The notes: generated by a model from the letters alone, not told the origin. Shown: positions 1-7,021, numbered from the stretch's first letter. The stretch is 9,038 bases of DNA from Candidatus Zixiibacteriota bacterium (GCA_900498245.1 LS998015.1:1238816-1247853), one strand, 5' to 3'. Numbers and translations are program-made.

Positions 1-1
1 T

Positions 2-724
2 TTCTTTTATGGAAATTCGCAGGCGCTTCATGATATTTCCATGGATATACAGGAGCATCGGGTGACGGCTCTGATCGGCCCTTCGGGTTGCGGGAAATCA
101 ACTTTTTTGAGAACCCTGAATCGGATGAATGACACTATTCCCGGTACCCGCCTTGAGGGTGAAATAAAATTGGATAATATGAATATCTACCGTGACGTCC
201 GTGATGTGTCCTCGGTTCGGACCCGGGTAGGGATGGTGTTCCAGAAATCAAATCCCTTTCCCAAATCTATATTCGAAAACGTCGCCTATGGCCTGAGGGT
301 AAACGGAATCGGGAACAAGGACATTGTCACCGAGGCCGTCGAAGATGCTCTGAAGAGATCATATCTGTGGGAAGAGGTCAAGGACAAATTAAGCACCAGT
401 GCCTATATGCTCTCGGGCGGACAGCAGCAGCGGCTCTGTATCGCCCGGGCCTTGGCGGTGAGGCCGGAAGTTCTCCTGATGGATGAGCCGGCTTCGGCCC
501 TGGATCCGATTTCAACGGCCAAGATTGAGGACTTGATCGGCGAGTTGCGAAAAAACTACACAATTGTCATAGTGACTCATAATATGCAGCAGGCGGCCCG
601 CATTTCGGATTTCACCGGGTTCTTCTACGAGGGTTATCTGGTGGAATTTGGAGCCACCAAGGGTATATTTACTAAGCCGAAATTGAAAAAGACCGAAGAT
701 TACATTACCGGTCGCTTCGGATGA
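2..724 (+). CDS. pstB: Phosphate ABC transporter ATP-binding protein PstB (5' partial)
   Basis: ATPase subunit of the high-affinity phosphate importer PstSCAB. It works as a dimer on the cytoplasmic face of the PstC/PstA channel. The reading frame is open to the window edge, and the codons before the ATG at 41 encode [13 protein letters not shown], the usual PstB N-terminus, so that ATG is internal and the true start lies upstream. About 240 residues are visible and roughly 10-20 are missing. All ABC motifs are present, numbered from the first full codon: Walker A GPSGCGKS (26-33), Q-loop FQKSNPFP (around 80-87), signature LSGGQQQR (137-144), Walker B VLLMDEP (157-163), D-loop SALDP, and the switch histidine in VTHNM (193). 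The [11 protein letters not shown] and LRTLNRMND stretches are specific to PstB rather than to other ABC ATPases. phoU follows after 14 nt, the normal order at the end of a pst operon. The operon promoter and any Pho box lie outside the window. Nothing suggests inactivation. Confidence 0.97.
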   Translation, partial: FFYGNSQALHDISMDIQEHRVTALIGPSGCGKSTFLRTLNRMNDTIPGTRLEGEIKLDNMNIYRDVRDVSSVRTRVGMVFQKSNPFPKSIFENVAYGLRVNGIGNKDIVTEAVEDALKRSYLWEEVKDKLSTSAYMLSGGQQQRLCIARALAVRPEVLLMDEPASALDPISTAKIEDLIGELRKNYTIVIVTHNMQQAARISDFTGFFYEGYLVEFGATKGIFTKPKLKKTEDYITGRFG

Positions 725-738
725 GAAAGTGAGAGAAT

Positions 739-1428
739 ATGGCCAAACACCTGCAAAGAGAAATAGACAAACTGAAGAAGAAGATTCTGGCGCTGAGCGC
801 CGTGGTGGAAGAAAGTGTCAATCACGCGGTTCGATCGATTTCGGCACGAGATCTCAGACTGGCCGATAAGGTGATGGATGGCGACAAAGAAATAGATCAG
901 ATGGAAGTCGATGTCGAAGAAGAGTGTCTTAAAATCCTGGCTTTAGACCAGCCGGTCGCCATCGATCTCCGCTTCATCATAGCGGTTCTTAAAATCAACA
1001 ATGACCTGGAGAGAATCGGGGATCTGGCGGCCAATATCGCGGAACGAGCGGCGTTTCTGGCGACCAAAGAACCGGTCGATATACCGTTTGATTTTCCCGG
1101 GATGTCACAATTATCGGAATCGATGCTGCGGCGGAGCCTCGATGCCCTGGTCAATCTCGATGCCAAACTGGCCTATGAAGTGATAAATTCCGATGATGCC
1201 GTTGACGAAATGCACCGCGAAATGTACTCGCGAATTCAGGAAGAAATTGTCAAAAGACCGGAAAAACTGGATTGCCTGATAAACCTTCTGGCCGTGTCAC
1301 GGCAACTGGAGCGGATCGCCGATCACGCCACCAATATCGCCGAGGATGTCATATATATGATTGAAGGGGAGATTGTCCGTCATCAAGCGGAAGGAATCTA
1401 TAATTCCGAGAAGACGCCGAATAAATAG
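739..1428 (+). CDS. phoU: Phosphate transport/signalling regulator PhoU
   Basis: Cytoplasmic helical protein that links the state of the Pst transporter to the PhoR/PhoB-type two-component system and restrains phosphate uptake. At 229 residues it is close to the usual length (E. coli about 240). It has the two tandem three-helix PhoU repeats. The family metal-binding motifs fall exactly 100 residues apart: ERIGD at 91-95 followed by LAANIAER, and ERIAD at 191-195 followed by HATNIAED. Structures of family members show metal clusters bound at these E/DxxxD sites (established knowledge). The ATG lies 14 nt after the pstB stop, behind a purine-rich GTGAGAG, and the protein begins MAKHLQREIDKLKK, a normal PhoU start. 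The C-terminal tail after about residue 215 is polar and probably disordered. The gene is convergent with the mntH operon, with only 19 nt between the stop codons. No phoR or phoB is visible. Confidence 0.96.
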   Translation: MAKHLQREIDKLKKKILALSAVVEESVNHAVRSISARDLRLADKVMDGDKEIDQMEVDVEEECLKILALDQPVAIDLRFIIAVLKINNDLERIGDLAANIAERAAFLATKEPVDIPFDFPGMSQLSESMLRRSLDALVNLDAKLAYEVINSDDAVDEMHREMYSRIQEEIVKRPEKLDCLINLLAVSRQLERIADHATNIAEDVIYMIEGEIVRHQAEGIYNSEKTPNK

Positions 1429-1447
1429 ATTGTGCCCCGAAATGCGA

Positions 1448-1645
1448 TCACTCGCTTCTAAAGCGGTCATTCAGTTCGGAAAGGATATTTCCCAAATCTA
1501 ATCCCTTTTGTTTTACAAGTTCGCCCAGCGTGCCCCAGACCGGTTCGCCACAGACCACACAGATAATTCCCCGCTCCATCAGAAATTTATTTATTCCGTC
1601 ATATTTTTTCAACAGATCCTCAATATAATCGTCAGCCGTAATCAT
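1448..1645 (-). CDS. DUF1858 small protein with a CxxC redox/metal motif
   Basis: A 65-residue protein matching the DUF1858 family (the 'hybrid cluster protein-associated redox disulfide' type) in length and layout. It opens with a short ITADDYIEDLLKKY segment, followed by a helix ending in MERGIICVVCGEPVWGTL, where family members typically have G-h-x-C-x-x-C followed by an aromatic residue and 'TL' or 'TLEE'. It closes with a GLDLGNILSELN helix. The two cysteines are C29 and C32. The family has no settled biochemical function; thiol redox or metal handling is an inference from the CxxC. There is no signal peptide, so it is cytoplasmic. The ATG overlaps the stop of the preceding stress protein gene (ATGA), with a GAGGA-type site about 9-10 nt upstream inside that gene. 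It is therefore the last gene of the mntH-usp operon and probably translationally coupled. No convincing terminator follows it. Confidence 0.85.
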   Translation of the reverse strand: MITADDYIEDLLKKYDGINKFLMERGIICVVCGEPVWGTLGELVKQKGLDLGNILSELNDRFRSE

Positions 1646-2601
1646 GCCTGATCTTCCTCTGTTTTGACCAGAAGAAGTGGTATTCCGGCCCGGTCGGTGA
1701 CACGATGGGCCACGCTTCCCTCCAGATGGGCGCTTATCCCGGTTCGCCCGTGGCTCGACATGACGATCAAATCACTTTCCATTTGTCCGGCAAACTCGAG
1801 TATTTCCGCGACCGTGTCGCCTCGGAGGACTTCTGTCGTGACTTCAAGGTTTGACCGGAGGCATTTCTGGGCGACCCCCGCCAGGTAGTCTTGCCCCCCC
1901 TGAACGGCGAGCTCCAGCATGACGCGAGCGGCTGTGGGGAGAAATTTTCCGACAGTGCCGCGTTCCCCGGCCATTTTGGCAACCGTGGGGATGACAATTA
2001 CAAGGTGCATTCGAGAACCGAACGCTTTGGCAATCGGGACCGCTTCGTTGAGAGCCGGCTCGAAATCATGGTTACCATCGAGCGGAACCAGGATTTTCTT
2101 CGGATTGAATTCAATCAGAGATTCGGTTTCGGCGGGGGGAATCAGAAGTATGGGCCAAGTCCCCAATTGCAGCGCCTGCTGGGCGATACTCCCGTACCAC
2201 AAGCCCCTGAACCCGCCCCGGCCATGAGTACACATGATAACCATATCAGGATTCATTTCTGCCGCATGTTCGACGATACTGCGCGCCACATCGCCTTCCC
2301 GGTTGGGATGAACGTGAATTTTTACCGGAATATTTTCGGACCGGATCTCTTCGGCGATTTTCTCCAGATACCTATTTGCCTCATTGATGTCTGTGAGATG
2401 TTTTTCACCGTGAATGGTGGACGGCGGATTTTTCTCGATAACATGAAGCAGAATAATTCCGGCGGCCCGCTTCTTGGCCATGGCTTTCGCCGCCGTCAGA
2501 GCCGATTTCGACATAGCCGAGCCGTCCAGGGGAACCATATATTCAATCTTCTTATTTTTTCCGGATGTTTCCATGATTTTTTCTTCCTCGGTCAAATCCA
2601 T
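1642..2601 (-). CDS. Tandem-domain universal stress protein (UspA family)
   Basis: A cytoplasmic nucleotide-binding protein with two complete Usp domains in one chain (319 residues from the chosen start): domain 1 about 18-155 and domain 2 about 168-313. Each opens with the characteristic beta-strand and aspartate (YMVPLDGS at 21-28; ILVPLDGN at 170-177). Each keeps the second half of the ATP-binding motif G-2x-G-9x-G(S/T): THGRGGFRGLWYGS and SHGRTGISAHLEGS. The first glycine is Cys in domain 1 and Ser in domain 2, a common variation, so ATP binding is likely but unproven. A longer frame begins at a TTG at 2613. I prefer the ATG at 2601 because it overlaps the mntH TAA as TAATG and has GGGGAG just upstream. 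Family members respond to starvation or redox stress; placement after mntH suggests a role tied to metal or oxidative stress (inference). Confidence 0.93.
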   Translation of the reverse strand: MDLTEEEKIMETSGKNKKIEYMVPLDGSAMSKSALTAAKAMAKKRAAGIILLHVIEKNPPSTIHGEKHLTDINEANRYLEKIAEEIRSENIPVKIHVHPNREGDVARSIVEHAAEMNPDMVIMCTHGRGGFRGLWYGSIAQQALQLGTWPILLIPPAETESLIEFNPKKILVPLDGNHDFEPALNEAVPIAKAFGSRMHLVIVIPTVAKMAGERGTVGKFLPTAARVMLELAVQGGQDYLAGVAQKCLRSNLEVTTEVLRGDTVAEILEFAGQMESDLIVMSSHGRTGISAHLEGSVAHRVTDRAGIPLLLVKTEEDQA

Positions 2602-3914
2602 TAATCTCCCCAAAGGGTCTGATGTAGCAGGAAAATATTGAGAGCCACAATCAGAGCCGCTACCAGAGCGATGGCGACTGTAGTTATTCTGCGGTTAACC
2701 AGCACGCCCATTAATTTGCGATTGGCCGTGAATAGCACCAGCGGTATCAAGGCAAAGGGTATCCCGAAACTCAGGAGAACCTGACTAATAACCAGGGTCC
2801 GGGTCGGATCCAATCCGAGAAAGATGACAATTAAAGCGGGAAGCATGGTCACCAAACGCCTCAATATGATCGGCACTTTCCGCTTTATGAAACCCTTCAT
2901 GATTATTTGTCCCGACATTGTCCCGACGGCCGACGAGGACAATCCGGCCGCCAGAAGTGAAATCGCAAAAACCCAACTTGAGGCATTACCCAGAATGGGC
3001 GCGAGCGTCTGATGGGCCTCTTCGATTGTCCCTATATGGCTCAGTCCGCGCTCGAAAAAAGTGGCCGCGGACATAATCAGCATGGCGGCATTGATAAATC
3101 CGGCCACCCCCATGGCGATGATGACATCGACAATTTCATATTTATAAAGCCGTTTTAGTTGCACCGGTTCGCGGACGATGATCCGTCCTTGAGTCAGGGC
3201 CGAATGAAGATATATGACATGGGGCATTACGGTCGCCCCAAGAATTCCCGAGGCCAGAAGGACACTCTCGGCACCCTTGAATTGAGGCACGACCGAATGA
3301 AAGGCAATTTGCCCCCAATCGGGCCGCCCGAAAATGGTCTCGGCCAGGTAGCATACGGCAATCACGCCGACCAGAACGGTGATGACCGCTTCCAGGGGCC
3401 GGAATCCATATTTCTCCAAACTGAGGATGATCATGGTCGCCACCGCTGTCAAGAGGGCCCCCCAGATGAGTGGGATGCCAAAAAGGAGCTGGAATCCAAG
3501 AGCGGCGCCCAGAAATTCCGCCAGGTCGGTGGCCATGGCAACCATTTCAGCCACCAGCCACATTACAAGAACCGTCGGTTTTGAATAACTCTCGCGGCAG
3601 AGTTCGGGAAGATTCCTTCCGGTAGCGATTCCCAATTTGGCCGAAAGGGCTTGAATCAGCATCGCCATGAAATTGCTGGCGAAAATAACCCAGAGGAGCA
3701 TGTAGCCGAATTTGGCACCGCCCTGAATATTGGTGGCGAAATTCCCCGGATCCATGTAGGCAACACAGGCTATGAAGGCCGGTCCGAGAAATGGCCAAAT
3801 GCGGGCAAGAAGTCCTTTTTTCCCCCGGCCGTCGAGTACTGCCGCGGCGGCCGCCACCGTCTTTATATCGCCCCGCTTTGAAATTTCACGGGATTTAGGA
3901 GCATCCGGCTCCAT
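2601..3914 (-). CDS. mntH: Nramp-family divalent metal (Mn2+/Fe2+) transporter MntH
   Basis: Inner-membrane proton-coupled importer of Mn2+ and Fe2+ with about 11 membrane helices. The 437 residues are slightly above the usual 400-430 because of a polar N-terminal tail of about 38 residues, rich in Lys/Arg/Asp and lying before the first helix. Metal-site motifs are intact: DPGN in helix 1 (55-58, context VAYMDPGNFATN) and MPH in helix 6 (230-232, context GATVMPHVIYLHSA). The methionine of MPH favours soft transition metals and separates true Nramps from the Mg2+-type and Al-type relatives (established knowledge). The helix 3 segment EMVAMATDLAEFLG is also typical. The ATG is preceded by AGGAGTG with a 7-nt spacer. 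The gene has its own promoter and leads an operon with the stress protein and DUF1858 genes. I see no recognisable MntR or Fur operator, so its control is unknown. Confidence 0.96.
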   Translation of the reverse strand: MEPDAPKSREISKRGDIKTVAAAAAVLDGRGKKGLLARIWPFLGPAFIACVAYMDPGNFATNIQGGAKFGYMLLWVIFASNFMAMLIQALSAKLGIATGRNLPELCRESYSKPTVLVMWLVAEMVAMATDLAEFLGAALGFQLLFGIPLIWGALLTAVATMIILSLEKYGFRPLEAVITVLVGVIAVCYLAETIFGRPDWGQIAFHSVVPQFKGAESVLLASGILGATVMPHVIYLHSALTQGRIIVREPVQLKRLYKYEIVDVIIAMGVAGFINAAMLIMSAATFFERGLSHIGTIEEAHQTLAPILGNASSWVFAISLLAAGLSSSAVGTMSGQIIMKGFIKRKVPIILRRLVTMLPALIVIFLGLDPTRTLVISQVLLSFGIPFALIPLVLFTANRKLMGVLVNRRITTVAIALVAALIVALNIFLLHQTLWGD

Positions 3915-3964
3915 TTATTCACTCCTGTCGAATTGGGGTCTCACCCGGTTTGAAGCGCTCTTGA

Positions 3965-3993
3965 ATAATACGATTTTAAATTTTGTTTCTCAA
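3965..3993 (-). promoter_or_regulatory. Predicted sigma-70-type promoter of the mntH operon
   Basis: On the minus strand there is TTGAGA (3993-3988, five of six matches to TTGACA), a spacer of exactly 17 nt that is very A/T-rich, and TATTAT (3970-3965, five of six matches to TATAAT). The start of transcription would be near 3958, giving a leader of about 44 nt before the mntH ATG at 3914. The ribosome binding site AGGAGTG is at 3926-3920. The promoter sits just downstream of the terminator of the preceding transcription unit, which supports mntH starting a new unit. Confidence 0.7.
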
Positions 3994-4002
3994 TAAAAAC
4001 CG

Positions 4003-4037
4003 GAAAATGAAAGGGAGCGGCCAGTATGACCGCTCCC
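4003..4037 (-). terminator. Rho-independent terminator of the kinase/surface-protein operon
   Basis: The inverted repeat 4013-4022 / 4028-4037 forms a 10-bp stem (GGGAGCGG paired with CCGCTCCC, plus a G-U and a G-C pair) closing a 5-nt loop. On the minus strand it is followed at once by TTTCATTTT. It starts about 25 nt after the stop codon of the sorting-domain gene. The other side is not T-rich, so it should work only for leftward transcription. Confidence 0.88.
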
Positions 4038-4062
4038 CGCAATAAACTATTCCCGCCAATGG

Positions 4063-5943
4063 TTACTTGAGCATCAGCATTTTCTTAATCTCACGGAAGT
4101 CACCGGCCTTGAGCCGATAAAAATATACTCCCGTGGCCGCTTCCTGCCCGCTTCCATCTCTTCCATCCCAGGTTACAGAATGGAAACCGGCCGGTAATTC
4201 TTCGTCAAGCAGAGTCCGGACTTTCTGGCCGAGGACATTATAGATTTCCAGGTTCACCATGCCATTTTGAGGCAAAGCGAATTTGATAGTGGTGGCAGGA
4301 TTGAATGGATTGGGATAATTCTGGAACAAAGTGTAAGTGGAGGGGAGCACCTGCCGTTCCTGACCGGCAAGGAATTTCTCCGTCCCGATCAGCAGACGGC
4401 CGGATGTCACATTGTCGGGAAGATTAATGGAAATATCCTGTTTTAATTGAATTATTGAGCCGTCGGACAATTCCAGAAGGCCGCTCATATCCTGAGGAAT
4501 ATTTTTCATACCCGCAACCTTTAGGATCCTACCCGATCCCGGAAGAATCTTAAGGCGCCAGATATCGCCGTCAGGCGTCGCCGGCCTGATATCGGTCCGG
4601 AACAGACCATTATCTCCTTCCGGGAGAACAAAGGCCAGACAAGGGGCCTCCGGCGCCTGTGGCGGTTCGAAGAAGTCATAATCATCCAATCCCGAATTGG
4701 CACCCGGTGCAGTTCCGGCGAAATTGCCGTTATCGATACGCCCGTTTGTCTCAACCGATAATTGAACCGACCAGGCCTGCGGTGACGGCTTGTACGGTAC
4801 TTGCTCCGCCAATTGACGCGGCGCCATAGTTCCGGATTCACTGTAGGGGAAATAGATTCTGACGCCGGGGCGGTTGATATGAATAAAAACCCCGTCCCAC
4901 GCGCCAATCGTTGTGGCTGAGGCGTAACTGCTGCCATTATATGCATAGGCGATATCATTCAAGACTTCCGAGGGATGACCCGGAACTAATGTTCCGGCGG
5001 TGTCAAAACGGATATCTCCCCAGGCGACATTGAACGGCAGGGGATTGGCGATCTGCACCCAACCGGTGTCGAGACTGATTCGGTAGAACCTATCGGGGCC
5101 GATACTGGCATTGGGTCGCATCGAAAAGCCGGCCGCACCGTATCTCTTGCCGCCTCGGGCAATCAACCAGTAACCGCGACCCGGTGTCACATCGGCGGCA
5201 TCAGGATATTCCGTGACAATCCCATTGGCGTAGCTTCCCAATCGCCATTGTTTTTTATCCACTGCGCCGAGATCATCGAGAAATACGTTCACCACTGTCT
5301 GCCGCGCGCTGAAACTAAGCGGAACACCAACAATACGATAGCTGGCTTCCGGCATGGCTGAGGGGCGCTGGGCCTGATCGTCGGTCAAATTGGAGACAAA
5401 TATATAGGGATTGGCCGAGGAGCCGATATAAATGGAATCACCGCCGATTTTTATTTTGAAGTAGTATTCCATCCCCCGAATTCCCAACTGCGTTCCGGGT
5501 ACGGTATAATTCAATTGACCCGCCCCTTTGGTCATGGCGGCAGTGCTGTAACTGCTTTGTCCCCCCATCCGGTAATAAAATGTTCCCGAGGTATCGGCCC
5601 CGGAGCCGCTCGTAATCAGAATCTGAACAGGATAATTACTTCCGGCCGTAAGGGTGATCGTCGCATCACCGGAATAAGTGACGCTGAACCCGGCTAATGT
5701 CCCATAAATGGCACCGGTGACTCCACCTTTCAACAGGAAACCTGATGAATTGGAGACTCCGGCGGGCAAAAACGGGACCGAGCCGCCCAGATTGTATGAT
5801 GAACTCGAAGACAACCCTCCTCCATCGATCAAATGTCCTGCTTTGACGGTGTATGACGAACTGGATATTTGCCCCAGTGCGCCTGCGGTCCCCAGCCAGA
5901 AGACCGACAAAAGGAGGAGAGCAGTCAGATATTTAGTTCGCAT
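4063..5943 (-). CDS. Secreted surface protein with C-terminal type IX-type sorting domain
   Basis: Exported protein of 626 residues with no recognised enzyme domain. A signal peptide (MRTKYL, then a hydrophobic run to about residue 24, GALGQ) is followed by three short serine-rich repeats (about 27-74), a beta-rich middle with a GRGYWLI segment, and a C-terminal domain at about 533-626. That domain has FQNYPNPFNPATTIKFALP, then YNVLGQKVRTLL, TWDGRDGSG and ATGVYFYRLKAG. This is the FlgD-Ig-like, T9SS type A sorting domain signature, in which the C-terminal domain directs transport across the outer membrane and cell-surface attachment (family knowledge). Secretion by type IX here is an inference because no machinery gene is in view. 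The frame stays open to 6174, but the ATG at 5943 has both the signal peptide and AGGAG at 7 nt. The upstream gene ends 10 nt before it. Likely an adhesin or surface-structure protein; function unknown. Confidence 0.85.
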   Translation of the reverse strand: MRTKYLTALLLLSVFWLGTAGALGQISSSSYTVKAGHLIDGGGLSSSSSYNLGGSVPFLPAGVSNSSGFLLKGGVTGAIYGTLAGFSVTYSGDATITLTAGSNYPVQILITSGSGADTSGTFYYRMGGQSSYSTAAMTKGAGQLNYTVPGTQLGIRGMEYYFKIKIGGDSIYIGSSANPYIFVSNLTDDQAQRPSAMPEASYRIVGVPLSFSARQTVVNVFLDDLGAVDKKQWRLGSYANGIVTEYPDAADVTPGRGYWLIARGGKRYGAAGFSMRPNASIGPDRFYRISLDTGWVQIANPLPFNVAWGDIRFDTAGTLVPGHPSEVLNDIAYAYNGSSYASATTIGAWDGVFIHINRPGVRIYFPYSESGTMAPRQLAEQVPYKPSPQAWSVQLSVETNGRIDNGNFAGTAPGANSGLDDYDFFEPPQAPEAPCLAFVLPEGDNGLFRTDIRPATPDGDIWRLKILPGSGRILKVAGMKNIPQDMSGLLELSDGSIIQLKQDISINLPDNVTSGRLLIGTEKFLAGQERQVLPSTYTLFQNYPNPFNPATTIKFALPQNGMVNLEIYNVLGQKVRTLLDEELPAGFHSVTWDGRDGSGQEAATGVYFYRLKAGDFREIKKMLMLK

Positions 5944-5949
5944 TTTGGC

Positions 5950-5955
5950 TCTCCT
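5950..5955 (-). promoter_or_regulatory. Ribosome binding site that fixes the start of the sorting-domain gene
   Basis: AGGAGA on the minus strand, with its AGGAG core 7 nt from the ATG at 5943. The first bases overlap the TAG stop (5956-5954) of the upstream gene, so termination of one gene and initiation of the next occur at nearly the same place. It decides against the 77-residue N-terminal extension to 6174. Confidence 0.8.
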
Positions 5956-6979
5956 ATTCTCCGTTTGATTGTCTGGCCCGGGCTTCGTCCAAATCCCTTT
6001 GGGCCTTCTCGGCCTCGGCCTGGGCCGCGGCGGCCCTGAGTTCCAGTTCCCGTAGGTCGACATTTTTTGCGCCTTCGATAGTCTGCAGTACCCCAGAATT
6101 ATCGTCCCCAATGGAAATATTCGTAGCATTATTAAATTGAGAAGACTCTTCCGCGGATACGGTCGCAGTAACACTGCCGTAGGAAGTCGGATAGAATACC
6201 AGCTGAATTTTTGGCAGATAAATATATGCTATTCCATCAGCATAGCCACGTCCAGCATTCATATAGAATGTCTTCGTAACTGCACTATTGAAATAAAACA
6301 CTCGCGTATTTGCAATATTTCCCCACCAATATAAATTGGCAGAAACTGTCATGCTTCCTGTCCCAAATACCGCATAATCCGGCCCATACGAAGTGGATAA
6401 TGTATCAACCCCTACAATAACATTGCCCATTGTGGTACCGCTCGAAGAACCAATTGAGGCATATCCATAACCGTAAGCGACTACATATCCTGGTCCGGGC
6501 GTAGTTATTTGTCGGCTGGTAATATTAGTAATGCCGCTATTGGCCACGGTTACAGCGGAACCCGCCGACTTGGCTTGGGCAATTCCCGGCACATTTGCAT
6601 TACTTATGGAATAGGGACCCGATGTAAGGACTTGACGTGGTGTCATCTCCGCATCCGTGCCTGCTTTTATACCAAGATATCTTTTGGAACCATTGAAGAT
6701 ACTGACCGGAATGGGCGTGCTCAGACCCAATTCCTTTGTAAATATTCCCTGAGCGTCGGGAGTGATTGAAATTGTCTCCGTCCACAAAGCCGAACCGCCC
6801 GAAGCGGCGGCATATATGGAGAAGACTACACTTGTGGCGGATGTAATCGGCGTGCCGGAGCTGCTGGTCAATCTTCCCTGATAGGCAAAAGTATTTGGCG
6901 CCTGCGCCAGTACCCCGGAGGATCCGAAAATTAAGACTGCGGCCGCGGTTAAAAGCATCATCAATATTCTTCTTTTCAT
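5954..6979 (-). CDS. Secreted beta-rich protein (YQGRL/MTPRQ type) with C-terminal coiled coil
   Basis: Exported protein of 341 residues with unknown function. Signal peptide: MKRRILMMLL, a hydrophobic run, then GVLAQA (cleavage near 25-27). Residues about 29-127 form a recognisable module: AYQGRL at 32-37, SIYAAASGGSALWTE, then YLGIKAG and EMTPRQVLTSGPYSI (111-125). This module starts many secreted fibre-like proteins in diverse bacteria, often ahead of repeats or a trimerising tail. The middle (about 145-290) is rich in Tyr, Gly, Ser and Thr, predicted beta, with no family I recognise. The last 36 residues or so are charged and helical (RELELRAAAAQAEAEKAQRD and following), a likely coiled coil. 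A frame from an ATG at 7018 adds 13 residues, but the ATG at 6979 has AGGAG at 7 nt and a normal signal peptide. Part of the gene is distinctly poorer in G+C than its flanks, suggesting a mosaic origin. Confidence 0.8.
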   Translation of the reverse strand: MKRRILMMLLTAAAVLIFGSSGVLAQAPNTFAYQGRLTSSSGTPITSATSVVFSIYAAASGGSALWTETISITPDAQGIFTKELGLSTPIPVSIFNGSKRYLGIKAGTDAEMTPRQVLTSGPYSISNANVPGIAQAKSAGSAVTVANSGITNITSRQITTPGPGYVVAYGYGYASIGSSSGTTMGNVIVGVDTLSTSYGPDYAVFGTGSMTVSANLYWWGNIANTRVFYFNSAVTKTFYMNAGRGYADGIAYIYLPKIQLVFYPTSYGSVTATVSAEESSQFNNATNISIGDDNSGVLQTIEGAKNVDLRELELRAAAAQAEAEKAQRDLDEARARQSNGE

Positions 6980-6984
6980 TTTAG

Positions 6985-6991
6985 CACTCCT
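6985..6991 (-). promoter_or_regulatory. Ribosome binding site that fixes the start of the coiled-coil protein
   Basis: AGGAGTG on the minus strand, with AGGAG 7 nt upstream of the ATG at 6979. This matches the spacing of the mntH and sorting-domain genes. The alternative ATG at 7018 has no comparable site and begins 3 nt after the preceding stop codon. Confidence 0.75.
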
Positions 6992-7021
6992 TTTATGACA
7001 AATACTTTCATTTTCCATTCT

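Noticed and set aside
1444-1456. A small inverted repeat (GCGA / TCGC, 4-nt loop) at the convergent gene ends.
   Set aside because: The stem is only 4 bp with no proper T tract; too weak to call a terminator.
1891-2604. A 237-codon open frame on the plus strand opposite the stress protein gene.
   Set aside because: It lies wholly antisense to a clear two-domain Usp gene, has no recognisable domain, and its Arg/Gly/Phe-rich composition fits a shadow frame.
2602-2613. A TTG start for the stress protein, 12 nt upstream of the ATG.
   Set aside because: The ATG at 2601 overlaps the mntH stop as TAATG and has GGGGAG upstream; the TTG lies just before that site and adds nothing conserved.
3159-3584. 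A 141-codon open frame on the plus strand inside mntH.
   Set aside because: Antisense to conserved membrane helices of a clear Nramp gene; its low-complexity polar composition is typical of a shadow of a hydrophobic gene.
3915-3958. A possible manganese riboswitch (yybP-ykoY type) or MntR-like operator upstream of mntH.
   Set aside because: The predicted leader is only about 44 nt, too short for the riboswitch. The AGCGCT palindrome at 3953-3958 does not extend symmetrically and matches no operator I know.
5944-6174. A 77-residue N-terminal extension of the sorting-domain protein.
   Set aside because: It would overlap the upstream coding region, is rich in Pro/Arg, and would bury a good signal peptide. 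The ATG at 5943 has AGGAG at 7 nt.
6980-7018. An earlier ATG (7018) for the coiled-coil protein.
   Set aside because: The 13 extra residues precede a normal signal peptide and there is no good ribosome binding site; the ATG at 6979 has one.
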